NCBI RefSeq assembly: GCF_000002075.1
Contig: NW_004797295.1
Span: forward strand, 2,230,367-2,294,366
Source of the DNA: Aplysia californica
Taxonomy: Eukaryota > Mollusca > Gastropoda > Aplysiida > Aplysiidae
Direction of reading: 5' to 3'
DNA: 64,000 bases
Shown here: piece by piece, positions 13,601 through 25,110 of the stretch
How the letters are laid out: each line of letters starts with the position of its first letter
How positions within the stretch are numbered: the stretch's first letter is position 1
Notes under the pieces: model-generated
Told to the model about the DNA's origin: nothing
What the model saw: only the letters and a program-made list of their open reading frames with translations
The model's database searches: none
Program-made: the position numbers and the translations under genes

Positions 13601-16600
13601 TTAGATTAAAATTTTTATTTTAAAAAAAAAAATTTTTTGGGTGGGGAGGGGGCATTAGGATTAAAATATTATGTGGTGTGTTGGAACTTTAAAAAGTTTT
13701 GTATCCGTGCATAAGCCTTTGTACTCCTTCATTACTAAAGGGGATAAATGAAAGGTGTCTTGTTTGCTAAATTCAGAGGGCTAAGTGGACTGAAAAGGTA
13801 ATTTCACTTCATAGATAAATTTGTCTTTGACTATAACAGTTGTTATACTTGACCTTAAAATTCCAAATTAATCCAATTCTGTGGAGTCTCCTGTATAACA
13901 GACTGGTGTAGAATAAAACATTTGTCACCAAACTGTAGCTCCAACCCCTATTCTATTTTTTTGTAATCAGATAGTTTGGTGACCTCTCTAATATGGTCTG
14001 TACTTTCTTCTTACTGTTACCGTTGTCTCAGCTTGTTCCTTGCAACACAAGGCCATCATGGGGTTGGCTTGCCATAAACTGCAACTGGGCTGTCTCTTTT
14101 TGCATTGCCATTGAAAGAGTTTGAATAATCATCATTAAAAAAGATATCTATGTTTATTTTGTGTGCAATTTTAATGCTGTCAAACCTGCTCTAACATCCA
14201 CCTGTCCAAAACAATCATCTGTACTCGTGACTACTTCTCATTTCCCCTTTTACTTTTTTTGGGGGGGCATTATATTATGATTTACACTGTTCAAGATGAC
14301 CACATGTCTTAGACAACCACTCTTCTCCTCAAAAAATGGGTGGCCATCTTGGACAATTTTGAGTGTACGACTAGTCGAGTTTCTGCATTGTGTTGTAGCT
14401 TTATTGTCTCGAGCTCTTCCTGTGTCCCCCAGACTGGAATCTCCTCTGTTGGAACTGTACAAGAGGCTGAAGGAACTCTTCTCTTGTCTTTTCCTCTACC
14501 CCATCCCAGAGACCCCACAGTTGGCTGTGACCCTCTCTCAGCTAAGAGTAAGTACCCTACTATGATGGGATTTTCTGTCAAAGAGCATATTGTTAGGCTG
14601 TGTATAGATTTCATGAAATTTCAGTGGCTTCTCCTATGTGTATAACTGGCTATGAGATAAAATTCACTTTTTATCGTTCACGAGGAAATTTCCCCAAAAG
14701 GGAACTAAGATGCTTTTTATAGGACTGTGACATGTTTTGAATGGTTTATAGCCATACAACAGAGTTGCACGTCTTTGTGGTAAATGTATGGTTTAAGAAA
14801 CTATTTCTTTTGTCTTTAAAAAGTGAATTTAACTCTATCTGTACGTCATGTTTTACTATCATATCCATACGACGTGGGGAACTGTGTGCCACCACTTTCG
14901 AAAGAGGAAATTCACTTGTTAATCCGATCTGAACGCTTTGCATAGCAGTCTGTCAAAATGATTTTTTGAGAAATACTGAAAGTTTCAAAGAGATCTTCGC
15001 ACTAGAAATATTCTAAAATGTGAATGACCCCAGGCATACGGATAGGGTGAAATAGTTTTTTGCTCGTTATTCTAACAGAGTGATATTTGCATATTTTTAA
15101 AAATCATGATTTGTTTTCACTTCTCCTCTTATTTTGTTCCCCAGGTTCGTGTTAATGCTGAACTTCTGGACTATCGGGAGTATCTGAATGTGAAGGCTCA
15201 GCGCAACATCACAATGACGAGCTATATCGATGATTTTCCTGGTCTCATTCACTTTATCTTCATTGATCGTCATTTCCACCAGATTACTGCTCCTTCGCTT
15301 AACATTTCAATGAATGCAGGAGAAAGTATGAATGCCACAAGTTATTTGAAAGAAAAGGTACAGTGAAATTCATCATTTATTTATCTTAACAGCATCGAGT
15401 TCTGTTGATTTATCACACCACAAGTAGATACCTCTTTGTAACTATGGTTAAGACATTTTTTTTTTAAGAGGCCACATGACTGTGAGTTATGTCATAGATG
15501 TATGACAAATTTAAAGAAAATGAATAGCTGGGTAAATTGTAAGAAGTCTTAGTTAGGAATACTACTACTTTTTGGATTGTTTTTGTTTTTTTAAATTCAA
15601 ACAATGGAAAGTGGTGATGACTCTCATTTGAATACACTAACAATTTGAAAGACCTGAACGTCAATACTGGCTCAACTACTACAGAAAGAGAGACACGGAA
15701 AAGGGCAAAAGATGAGGTACTTGGAGAATTACCTTGTGTGAAGAATTGTTGTTTGATTTTCATTTCTGTTCTGTTAATGTTCCTATGGCAGAGAGCTTGT
15801 CAGCTGATTCTCGACTGTCCTCATTTTGGCAATCTGACATCTAAATTATTTTTCTGTTGTTTCTGTTCAGATCTGGCAGATGTACCAGTGCATGATGAAC
15901 AAACTAACAGAAGGCTACACCACTGTGATGATGCGGGATGGAGACTTCTACTTCTCCTATTTCCTCTGGTTTGAGGACTATGCAGTGAGTATGAGTATGA
16001 GCTCCCTTTGGAAAGAATAGATTCTACTTCAAAATTATATGCAATCACATTGAATTACTAATTTATTTTTATATCACCTTGCATTATAATATATTCACAC
16101 AACAAAAAATCTTTTAATAGTCAATATTAGTATCTTATGGTGTGCAACTTCACATTTTCATGGTGTCATAACGGTTAATCTTATTGATTGTGTATAATTT
16201 ATCAAGGACTACCATGTATTGTTTAGAGAAATATTTGTAATAAAAGGCAAACTTGCTCTTGTAGGTTTGGCTTTTCAGGTTTGTAAAATTTGAAAGTTTT
16301 CATTTACAGTATTCGTTACCTCAGTTTACCTGAGTGCAGCTCACAGTCATAAGTATTTTAGGCTGCGAGTCCTGCATTATTCCAAAGCTCCACTTTGCAA
16401 TTAAGGCACTAACATTGTAACTGTAAATTGTTTACATGTGTAGGCCTACTTTGTGCAGTAAAGGTTCTTCTATCACTTTCAGCTTTCTTACATATTGTCT
16501 GTTCTAACTTTTGTAATCTTATGATTAATTGGTACCAACCTGAAATAGGTATATAGCATTTTGCAAAGTGCAGAAATCTGTCGTGTATGATACCAGTCTT

Positions 16601-18560
16601 CAACTTTCCTAATTTTATGTTATCTTGTAATTAATGCACTTGTCTTCTTTGGTGACATGTACAATATTGGTATGATTGGGCAAGTTCTTTCATGCCTGCT
16701 ACATTTTTGTCTGTTGTCATGAAATATAGCTGTAATGATGAACTTTATGAGGCTGTACAAAATGTAAGCAATGATTAATTTACCAATCATCCTTCAGATG
16801 TCTACAAAAGAAATGTCTGTGTAAAGTTTTAAAGTTTTAGACAAAAAAAATCAGCTGTGGAATACTGAGCAATGAGGTTAAAGTTCAGTGCAACCAGTGC
16901 TCTGGTGAGGGAGAACAATCTGCATCATTGATAATAGTGGCTGTTTTTGTCAATCAGGACAACAGTTCAGTGACTGGAGAGTGGGAATAAGAGTCATCAA
17001 GTGATGATCATTTCTAAATCAATTGTTTCTCCTCTCTTTTGCTACTTGGATATTTATTCCATTTCAAGATTGACAGGTAGTGAATTATTCTCTTTTAAAA
17101 TTGAATTAGCCTTCTCGAATTACCTTTTTTGTTGATGGTTTAGGGGCTCTACTGGTAAGTCCCTCTTATTTTATTTCCTTCTGTTGTTTCTATCTGTTGT
17201 GTCTATTTTTTCCCCAGCATTAAGTGACCATATCATGTGGATGTGCTCCCGTTTACTCAAACTATAAACAAATTACCTTTCTTAACTCGTCATTCAGAGG
17301 CCTTCTGGTCTGTAGCCTTCTATGACAGCTACAGTAAGTTGAGTAACATGGCCATCTTCTTATCTTTAGGGGAATGCACTGCCTGTACAAGAGAGCTTCA
17401 AACCATCTAAGGCACTGCCTTATCCAGGAATACTCAGTGGCTCCTTCTACAGGTAACTCGCAGCTGTCTTTTGCAGGAGGCTGTAAAATGTTATTGTAGT
17501 GGTCTAAAGGAAAATGTAATCCCTGCAAACATTACCTAACCTGACATTTCTGGCAAACTTCAAATATGCAATGACTTAAATTTTATCATGCAATTTCAAC
17601 GACAAAGTTTTGAATTATTTTTGTAACACCCTGGGTGGTAAGCCAGATCCTATCTTAGATGTTGGTGCATATTTGCATGTTCTTTATACTCTATTCCACT
17701 ACACAGATAACTATGTGTATGTTTTTGATGCATAATAATGATGTGGTTTCGTTTGAATCTTAGATTTTGAGACTAATGTTCCTTTTCTTACAATTGAAAT
17801 TATAGCCCAAGTGGTAATTACATGTCATGTAAGTAAGTTGTTTTATTCTCTTAGTCTTATTCTGAAAGGTAAAAAATCAAACCTTGGAAACATATTTAGC
17901 TCTATATTAGATTGGCACGCTCACTAAAAAGTAAACTCTTGTATAAATGTTTCTGCTTGTAACAGGCGTGTGGTGATGTAATTACCAACATTTAATAGTT
18001 CTTGCTTAGTGTTCTTCATCAGATGTTTTTGCAAACAGTTTATATCAGACAATGATGGAACAGATTCTTGCAGAAGTATTTTCCAACTCTTGTTCTTATC
18101 CTGAGAACGGTTCATTTACTTTTCTTCAGGATAGTGATAAGCCTACTTTTGTTGTGTTTTTAGGTTTATTTCTAGTCTGCATTAATTGAACGCTTTTCAT
18201 TTCCTATTTTGCAAGGATGTCACTAGTAGATTCTGTTTCTTTTCAACATGTGGAATTTTTCTGCTTTACCCGGCTTTTACTTTTATGATTAACTTTTAAA
18301 GATGTTTCTCTTTTTATCTCAAGGCTTCAAAGAATTCCTCCCCCTTTCTGTCATTTCACACAATTGTGATATGTCTTTCCAGCAAGCTGTTGCGCTACTG
18401 CTTCCCCCAGGCCATCCACGGCTCGGTCCGCTGCTTCGAGATGTTCCTGCTCCACGTGGGTAGTGTCCACCCCCAGTATGTGGCCGCACATTGCAAGAAA
18501 CTGGCAGCCAAAATGTGGGAAATGACTGGAGAACCCTACACCACTGCTAGTCTCTTCTAA
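701..18560 (+). CDS. HPS1: HPS1, BLOC-3 subunit (5' end outside the window)
   Basis: HPS1 pairs with HPS4 to form BLOC-3, the guanine nucleotide exchange factor for Rab32/Rab38 in the making of lysosome-related organelles. I read 14 exons: 701-822, 2067-2175, 2463-2614, 4397-4574, 4849-6115, 6779-6888, 7662-7883, 11689-11853, 12485-12597, 14433-14547, 15145-15357, 15871-15984, 17370-17452, 18383-18560. All borders are GT/AG and all phases agree, giving 1046 residues plus stop. Similarity to human HPS1, from memory, is strongest at FMAINGDGSETETFLRRK near the start, at AQRNITMTSYIDDFPGLIHF (human RRNITMVSYLEDFPGLVHF), at GDFYFSYFLWFEDY, and at SKLLRYC..VRCFEMFLLH near the end. Human HPS1 is 700 residues; the excess comes mainly from one large exon. 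About 85 N-terminal residues are missing, probably because those exons lie upstream. The family call is firm. Confidence 0.92.
977..1371 (+). repeat. SINE-like repeat, long head type (copy 1)
   Basis: About 395 bp in an HPS1 intron, also found at 10037-10409 and 11186-11534. It begins near GGCAGTGCCACTGACTGAA and ends with the tail motif CATATGACCTTATGCAG, GAGCGCCGTAAAA and an (ACTAAA)n run. The tail can fold: GGCGCTC and GAGCGCC arms flank 20 bases in the consensus. No reading frame is kept between copies. The repeat is seen directly; the SINE class is inferred from size, tail and copy number. Confidence 0.7.
3398..3661 (+). repeat. Homopyrimidine tract (CTT)n/(CCT)n
   Basis: About 264 bases with almost only C and T on the plus strand, in an HPS1 intron. 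It contains a roughly 81 bp unit, CCGTGTTT then (CTT)n then (CCT)n, present twice in tandem (3393-3473 and 3474 onward). Long open frames here read as runs of Leu, Pro or Arg and are not genes. Confidence 0.9.
3826..3863 (+). repeat. G-run cluster, possible quadruplex
   Basis: Four runs of 4 to 7 G separated by short spacers on the plus (coding) strand of an HPS1 intron. The spacing fits an intramolecular G-quadruplex. Formation is an inference from base pattern only. Confidence 0.45.
4849..6115 (+). CDS. HPS1: HPS1 large linker exon, 422 residues, low complexity
   Basis: This 1267 base exon runs from an acceptor ending CTTCTAG to a GTAATG donor and stays open throughout. The protein is rich in Ser, Glu, Asn, Thr and Lys with almost no hydrophobic clusters, so it is probably disordered. 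One more ordered patch is TISLLDMYKEKYPDSLFEE. Loose repeats of a pattern like ITQLGNAHSEG / ITQIGETHSTV occur. It occupies the place of the short Ser/Pro-rich linker after the first conserved part of human HPS1 and accounts for most of the extra length of this protein. If the donor at 6116 is skipped, the frame ends at 6183. Confidence 0.85.
6779..7883 (+). CDS. HPS1: HPS1 middle exons
   Basis: Exons 6779-6888 and 7662-7883 add 111 residues. The first is Ser-rich linker. The second ends in YSPYTIHTAQVLPGVTLVLL, which lines up with human [22 protein letters not shown] at the start of the second conserved region. The acceptor of the second exon lies directly against a (TC)n microsatellite, 7614-7658, which serves as its polypyrimidine tract. 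Confidence 0.85.
7614..7658 (+). repeat. (TC)n microsatellite forming a splice acceptor tract
   Basis: A nearly pure TC run ends three bases before the CAG acceptor of the HPS1 exon at 7662. Its length would therefore set the length of the polypyrimidine tract of that exon. Confidence 0.8.
8041..8217 (+). repeat. SINE-like repeat, short head type (plus copy)
   Basis: About 177 bp starting at GGTTGGCGGGTGCTCTGGTG and ending in an (ACTAAA)n tail. The same unit occurs at 28783-28957 (minus), 60251-60435 (minus) and, shortened, at 59041-59146 (plus). A 7 base flank AGTCTGT occurs on both sides and may be the target duplication. Confidence 0.7.
8941..9050 (+). repeat. GTCGTAAA short tandem array
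   Basis: GTCGTAAA occurs five times, with two GTAGTAAA variants, within about 110 bases. It lies 58 bases before the conserved part of the dispersed repeat at 9108-10010. GTAGTAAAT also recurs at about 10573-10605, on the far side of that repeat and of the SINE after it. Confidence 0.7.
9108..10010 (+). repeat. Dispersed ~0.9 kb repeat, copy 1
   Basis: This stretch in an HPS1 intron aligns along its whole length with 62647-63940 in the same orientation. Shared landmarks in order include GCCGGTCGCGATTGTGATAT, GGGAAAATCAAGATCT, CGCGTTGGTGC, TTTCTGTTCAAG, TCACACTGAATAGGT and GGCAGTCACCCTG. It is more GC-rich than nearby intron. Frames are not kept between copies, so I read it as non-coding. No terminal repeats were recognised, and its class is unknown to me. 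Confidence 0.75.
10037..10409 (+). repeat. SINE-like repeat, long head type (copy 2)
   Basis: Same family as 977-1371, starting only about 30 bases after the end of the dispersed repeat. The head is preceded by a C-rich run and the tail (CTACAACTAAAT) is degenerate. Confidence 0.65.
11186..11534 (+). repeat. SINE-like repeat, long head type (copy 3)
   Basis: Same family and orientation as 977-1371 and 10037-10409, lacking the first ~50 bases of the head. It keeps the segment ACTTTGTGCTGTTGAGGC shared with copy 1 but deleted from copy 2. Confidence 0.65.
11689..18560 (+). CDS. HPS1: HPS1 C-terminal exons
   Basis: Seven exons (11689-11853, 12485-12597, 14433-14547, 15145-15357, 15871-15984, 17370-17452, 18383-18560) carry the best conserved half of the protein, window residues 721-1046. 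ITMTSYIDDFPGLIHFIFID and LTEGYTTVMMRDGDFYFSYF are close to human counterparts. The last exon, with LLRYCFPQAIHGSVRCFEMF and AAHCKKLAAKMWEMTG, matches the HPS1 C-terminus (human LARRLWEASRIPLL). The stop is TAA at 18558-18560. Confidence 0.92.
11986..12123 (+). repeat. tRNA-headed SINE with 13 bp target duplication
   Basis: 138 bp bounded by a perfect duplication GACATGTCATCAG (11973-11985 and 12124-12136). The head resembles a tRNA gene: TGGCCTAGAGG fits an A box and GGTCATGGGTTTGAATG fits a B box. The tail, CTCATATCACCTTATGCAG with GCGAGCGCTGTAAAA, is the one found on the two other SINE types in this window. It ends in an A-rich run. The duplication shows retroposition directly. Confidence 0.85.
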
Positions 18561-18640
18561 TGTATTTCTAGAGGTGTTCACCATCAGTTGTACCTGATCT
18601 ATACCAGAGACTTTTCCTTATTCCATTTTCTAGTCATAGG

Positions 18641-18646
18641 AATAAA
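18641..18646 (+). promoter_or_regulatory. Polyadenylation signal of HPS1
   Basis: AATAAA lies 81 bases after the HPS1 stop codon, the first canonical signal downstream, implying a short 3' UTR of about 100 bases. Confidence 0.65.
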
Positions 18647-20120
18647 AACAAATTTTACAAACAAAGCTGTTGTTTTTTAAATACAACTTAGCATTGTTAC
18701 AATTCAGTTTTAACGTTTCTATATTTTTTTCAAGCTCTCCAGTGCTTTTATGGTGGCTGTTTACTCAGGACTAACTCTTCTTTTTTTTAAACATGACCAT
18801 TCAGAAAGACCTGAAGTTTTTTGTGCAGTCGTTCTGTTTGAACACTATGGCTGCTTACAGCTTTCACTCTTTGTTTTTATTCAATTCTAAATATTTCGCA
18901 CAATTTCCAAACCTCACAGTGCAATGTATACACTTTGTATAAAGGTAAATGACAAAGATGTTTCTAAGTCACTTTAAATTGAAAGACAGAAAAATTGTGC
19001 TTAATAGTAAACAGACCCCCCCCCCCCTTCCAATTGTTTTTTGTGTTGTTAACCCACCATGCATCACTAACAAATAGCCTGTAGTGTCAGGGGAAATCAT
19101 AGGATTTCACGATATAGTTTGGAAAATACTGGAGAACAGGCAAACCAAGCAAGTAAAGGCCATAAACCTATACATTTATGAAAACAAGGATGTAAATCGG
19201 AAATTGAGCTAATTTGTGAAGAAATTGAAATGTTTAACAATATCAAAGACAGGATATGAATGAATGGAAATGGCAACTCAAATTATGGCCAATTAAATAA
19301 ATTGGCAGCGACACCATAAAGCAAAACCTCCAGCCAATTTAATTGGCCATTGACTCTTGAAGGATTAAGGCTAATCATATCCTCAAGGTTCTCATTCTCA
19401 TTTTCTTTCAAAATTAGCATAGAGCCTAAAGCTATAAATAACTAAAAGCTTTGGTCTATTTGTTCTTGGGCCTAGCAAAGATGACATCAGCATCAGTTCA
19501 GTAATGTACTCAAGGAGCCCTTAAAGTGAACAAAAACATAAATTGAATTCTGTAACGGCTGTTTGAAATCAAGTAGATCTAGACAAATTAACATGTATAC
19601 TCGTATGTACTTAAATGTCATCAGAACCAAAGTACCTGAATAATGAAAGGAAAAAAGAAAGAGTTATGGATTTGATAATTGCCAACAGTGCACTTCTTGT
19701 CTTGTAAAATGACTTGTGATGGAGAAAAGTTTGCAGAAAAGTTTGTGCCTAGCATGTCAGTTACCCTCTGTGAGTTACTTTGTTCTGATGGCTTCAAATC
19801 CTGCTTTTATTTCAGTTTCATGTTTCTGCAGATAGTAGTGTCTGCACCGGTGCTATCCAGATGGCTGTGCCTGCACAGTTGTGTTCTTTCCATTCCACAA
19901 TGTCTTAAAATGTGATTCAATGTTATAATTTATGTTCTTAATCAGGAGCCATGTGTCATATGTCAAGAACTTTGATCAAATAAAGAACTCTGTAATATTT
20001 CAATCTTTATATTTGTTTTGTTATTTTGGTGGTCTAAGTTGTTTCACAACAAAAAAAGGTTGTATGTACCATCACACAGTTATAAGATTACAATGCAGAA
20101 AAAAAGCCCCATGTTCTGTG

Positions 20121-20215
20121 TGACTGTGGATCAGCATTGTGTAGTGGTTTTGACACATGTATCTTAATCTGGAGGTTCCCCATTCGATTTCCTCTAGAAT
20201 CCAACAAACTTTGTA
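20121..20215 (+). repeat. Possible tRNA-derived SINE head
   Basis: GTGTAGTGGTTTTGACACA followed 30 bases later by GGTTCCCCATTCGATTTCC resembles the A and B box arrangement of tRNA-derived SINEs. There is no clear tail or target duplication, so the call is weak. Confidence 0.35.
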
Positions 20216-20521
20216 TGTCAGGGTAATCCTATTTTATTTCTATATCCTACTGCACTGCAATTGAAAGTTTAATGTATGTGGTTCATTGTACTTCTAAAAG
20301 AATCAACAGGGCTTAAAAAGTACATTGAGCACTACCAAAATCATCATAAAATCTTATGCGACCTGGATGCCCAGACAAAAGGCCATAAGACTCTGAATAA
20401 TGAAGCAAAAAGGGGCTAAACAATGTAAACGTAAACTAAGCCTGAGCACTTCTAGACACCACAAACTTAAGGTGAGGGGGAAGTTAGGGAGAGAGAGAGA
20501 GGAATATCAACTTCTGAATCA

Positions 20522-20610
20522 CCAGCATCTATGGTGCAGCAGTTGTGCGCTTTACTTTGCTGTCCCACCCACAAGACCCAAGTTCAATTCCCAAGTGGGG
20601 ATACATTTTT
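20522..20610 (+). repeat. Possible tRNA-derived SINE head
   Basis: TGGTGCAGCAGTTGTGCGC and, downstream, AAGTTCAATTCCCAAGTGG fit A and B boxes of a decayed tRNA-like sequence. It differs from the 20121 copy and from the complete SINE at 11986. Confidence 0.35.
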
Positions 20611-22502
20611 TATCAAGTATCTCCGTCTTTCTGCTGGGATGGTGTATTAGAAAAAGACTTCTGAATCTATAGAATAGCCTTGAAGAAGCAGGATAATTCT
20701 CTTGCAAGTAATATAAAGTAACATCCCATATAGCATCATTGTGATACTAAACTTTTCAAACAACAATCAAAACTATGATCAGGAAAGGTAATATCACTGC
20801 TAATCGCAACCCATGTACATTATATTTCATTCTATAGAGATTTCTTTCATTAAAATTTAAAAAGCTGAGTGCACATGTACCAGGCTGAAATCAAATTTTA
20901 CAGAATATAATGCAAAACTGATTCTTATTGTAATGACCTCTGTTACCGCTTCTCAATCTGACTAAAATTAACAAATAATGCTCATTTTAAAAAATTATTA
21001 AAGTTCAAGTTATCTGTCAGTAGTTTGGCTTTACCTTACTTCAACAGAACTATCGAAACGGTGCATTACAAATCTTCAGGTTTGCATTTTTTGACAGATA
21101 GTATGAGGGAAATATGCAACAATTGCAACATCGATCAACGAAATGCCTTCAGTTTCAAGACTTATTCTATATGTTCATTTTCAGAGCTCGGAAGCCCACC
21201 TTTAATAACTATCACACACCACCAGACAAAATGCTATCACGGATATTCTATTCCTTTCGCACAATTAAGCTTACTTCAGATCCCGAAGAACGGTTCCAGC
21301 TTTACTCACAGAACTTAGACCAACACAGTGTGTTTGACAAGCAAAAGCAAAAGTTCCAAATATGAATGACAAACCATTGCTCCTTGCATAAGAGCAACAT
21401 CTTTCACCTCTTACACACCACTGAGCCAAGGAGACAGTAGAGCAAAAAAACAAAAAGTCTTGCCGTATTTGATTTTTCCTCTAGCTGTGATTCAGAATAA
21501 TCTCGATGAGAATATTCTATTGAGCATGAACTCGCAAAAACTATGATTACATGTACTTATTTGGAGCTAACTATGAGAATTCTTGCCAGAACGGCTCCCA
21601 CCCTCACACAAACGACAGATATTCTCCCATTTTGTTTATTTTGTCCCTGATTTTAAAAAAACTGTTCCAAGTTCAAACCAAGTGACTTGGCCTAGGCCTG
21701 ATGCATTATGGTGATGGTGAAGGAGACATTCTTACATAATAGATATGAGCCTGCAGTCTTTGATTTGATGAGAAATTTTGCATTCAAAATGTTGGTCCAC
21801 TTTTATTTGAAACCTGCAACTCCAAAGTGTTATAAGAATAGAGAAGTTACAGATGTTATCTTTGATTCTGACCCAGAAACTCATTGTAATAGTGATAGTT
21901 AATAAAGAGAGAAAACTAGACCAATACATTCTGAGGGTGACATTGAAAGGGGGGGGGTGTCAGCTTTGGACACCTTTTGATCTCCCATTTACAGGTGACA
22001 GTGGGATTTGTGTAGACTGTATCAATCACAATGCACTAAATGCTTGGATTATTAGACTTGGACTTTCATTAACCCCTTCATTACGTTATGATGTACCTGC
22101 TACATCATGAAAATGGGTAATTTTTAGCGCTGTGCCATACCATGTACGTCATGGAAGTTGGCAAAATTTGCCACTCCTGGTTGCCTGATTACATGCACAG
22201 CATGCTAATCACCCGGCTTCCTTCCTTCCTCTGGCTGGCCTCCGTTAAGAGGGCGGCAGTCTGCTGCAGGCAGACAGGTGTAAGAGGCAACCTCGTGTGG
22301 CCTCGTCCAGAGTACATGAATAATCACCTAGCTTCAATTCTTCTGTACAGAGTTCAACCACAAGCTCTGCATGGATTCGTATTTGTGTATAAAAGATGCA
22401 GTACCACATTTGCTAATATTACTTCACTGCTAGGTTTGCAAGTGATCGATACACCCAAATCTAGGCTTGTCAGCGGCAGTGTAAACACCAAAATGACTTT
22501 AA

Positions 22503-23202
22503 CCCCTTGACTGCTAACTATAAGTCCACCACGTCTGCTAAGGAAATTTCCACTGTGGCTGTGTATGACACGGTCTGCTTTTTGAATGGCTATAGCTCGC
22601 TTACTATACTATAAGCACTAGATACAGCAAAGTCTATGTCAAATAAAAGAGAGATGAACATACAATCCAATGGCGCTACAAATTTTTAGGTATAAGTATT
22701 CTGTAGAAGAATTTGGCAGGTGAAAATGAGATTTTTAAAATTCCATCTCCACATTCTAGATCTCTGTCATCTCGGAGATAAGATTTACGACAAAAACTTT
22801 CTTTGGATGAATTGAAATCTTCATCATCACTGTCTGTATTTCGATAAATTTCTGCAATAACCTGATCCATAGACCTAGTCAACCTTTGCGAAGCCATCCT
22901 GGCGAAAGTAGGCTGCACGCAAAAACCTCAGAGAGGCAGACTGACTTCGTCATTCACGCACAACACTACACACCATGTCTCTTTGTTTTAGCTACTACAT
23001 TCGAATCCTGGGACTAGTAGCTTAAAATAGGCATGATCGCATCGGCAAGTGGACAGAGAATGCACGGATGTAACTCTTGTTATTCAAAACTGTGTAGAAG
23101 TGAAGATATGCACAAAACAAAAAACTTTCAGGCGTACCACATAGCGCACACGGGAGTAAATTATTAGGGCGTACCAGGTACACCGACAGAGCAGGCAAAG
23201 GG
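22503..23202 (-). mobile_element. piggyBac-like element, internally deleted, 700 bp
   Basis: TTAA stands on both sides (22499-22502 and 23203-23206), the hallmark target of piggyBac elements. The ends are CCCCTTGACTGCT on the left and, read inward from the right, CCCTTTGCCTGCT. On the minus strand, 22918-22676 stays open for 80 residues; from its second Met it reads MASQRLTRSMDQ and then an acidic stretch RNTDSDDEDFNSS, like the N-terminus of piggyBac transposases. The DDD catalytic core is absent, so the copy cannot move itself. Confidence 0.7.
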
Positions 23203-25110
23203 TTAAAAAGGCCCCAAAAAATCACCTTTTGACTTAGATTTGAAAGTTATTTGAAATTATGGGGGGGGGGGGGGGGGGGGGGGAATAAGGAATGACAGAA
23301 GTGAGAAAAGTGACTGACATAATGGAAGACCTGAAGACTGCTGAAATATGTCATGAGTTGGCTAGATCTTGACTGTGCGTTTTGAAACAAGCTCAGCTGA
23401 AAACTAGTGCCGACAGAAGGAACATATACCCCCAGGCAACAAAAGAGTAAAGCAATGAAAAGAAGAACTGCATCCCAATTGTGTTTAGAGTTTTTGTTGC
23501 GCATTTTTTTCCCTGAGAGTGTAACTATAAGTTTCTTTAACAGAACTGCCCAGTATGGGAGGGAAGTTTGTCACCGTAAATCTCCGCATTCATTGGGTTA
23601 ATGACTGTAGACTTTTGAAAATGACTACAATTCTATAGCACTTACAAACAGAACCAAAAGACTTGCATATGGAATTTATTGTACAAAATATAATCGTACA
23701 ATTTGAGTTCATGGCATAGGCTGAAAGCCACAAATGTGACTCCTTTTGTACATCAAAGGCAGCAAAAAGTTGTTCATCTCTAAATAAAGAATACATTTCA
23801 AGAAAAATATAGTGGTGTAAGGAGTGAAAAGAAGAAATACTTTAACAGAAAAATGTGTGTACAGTTCCAATGGATACATTTTATTAGCAGTCATTGAGAA
23901 ACATTTTAAATCAGCTCTTGAAATGTACAACAACATTCAATCGATGACAATTGTAATCCAAAATGAAGTAGAACAGAAAAAATAAAAAAACTCAATAAAA
24001 TTGACACAAAGAAATTACTCCAATCAATTGTTTAAAAACATAATTCCCAAGAGAATTCCCATTGCCGAAAAGCCACTGTTTGAAAGTGTTTGCCTCTACA
24101 CTTATGCTTCAGTACTATAGAGTAGTTCATTGGCACTGATGAATTTTTCTCTACATTCTTAAAAATCTGTCATTTATTCACCCTTCTCTTGATATCCCAA
24201 CAATCACAATGCAGCAAACCACTGAAAAGGTTGGCCACAGCCAAATTTTGAGGTGATCACATAACAAGTATAAATTCAACCTACTCATTTAACGCAGACA
24301 TACATGGGTTGGAAAGTATTAGCCTACATTCCACACTGATGTCTTTTTCCTACAGTTTTTAACTTAAGACATAGAATTCACGACTGACTTTCGTTAAAAC
24401 CTTTAGAAACTTCACAAATTTTCATTATGTGCAAGGAACATAAATTACGGTGATATGCAAACCAACAATAACATGGCCGACTGTAACATTGCTTACTCCA
24501 GCGGTTTCAAAGCTAATTCTGAGCGGCAGGTCTCTCGGTAAGTACAGAAAAATTGTTCAGCAACTATTACTATTAACTCCGTCTTTTGCAAACAAACCAT
24601 AACCTGTGAGAGTAATAACAAAGTAAAAATAGATACAAAAAAGCCATAAATTATCTATATTCATAAACTCCCTTGAAGATGGAAGCACCAAAGAGTCCAG
24701 AGATCAGACAAACAAGTAATCCACAAAAGAAAAAAAAGGAGAAAAAGTGGTTTCCAAAGATCCCAGCAAAAGTCAAAGGAAGCCAAAAATGTAATATCAT
24801 ATCATGTACTAAGTTGTTTCCTCAGTGTAGATCATAAAGGTTTCCCAACAAGGAAAAAAAATTAAAGACACTTTCAGTTTAGCTGCTCTCTAATAAGAGT
24901 TAAAGGAACGTCTCTAATGAGTATTCCTGTATTTTCACTTTGATTAATCTAAATGCAGTGTCATAACAGAACAAAAGCTGTGCTTCTTTTTAACATAACA
25001 TCAAGCTGATCAATGTTTCTAACTACTGATCCTCTGAAAGATAAGATAGGAAAGAGAGGTGCACATAAACTCTTTCCATGCTACTTGCTGCACACTGCAC
25101 CACCAAACTA

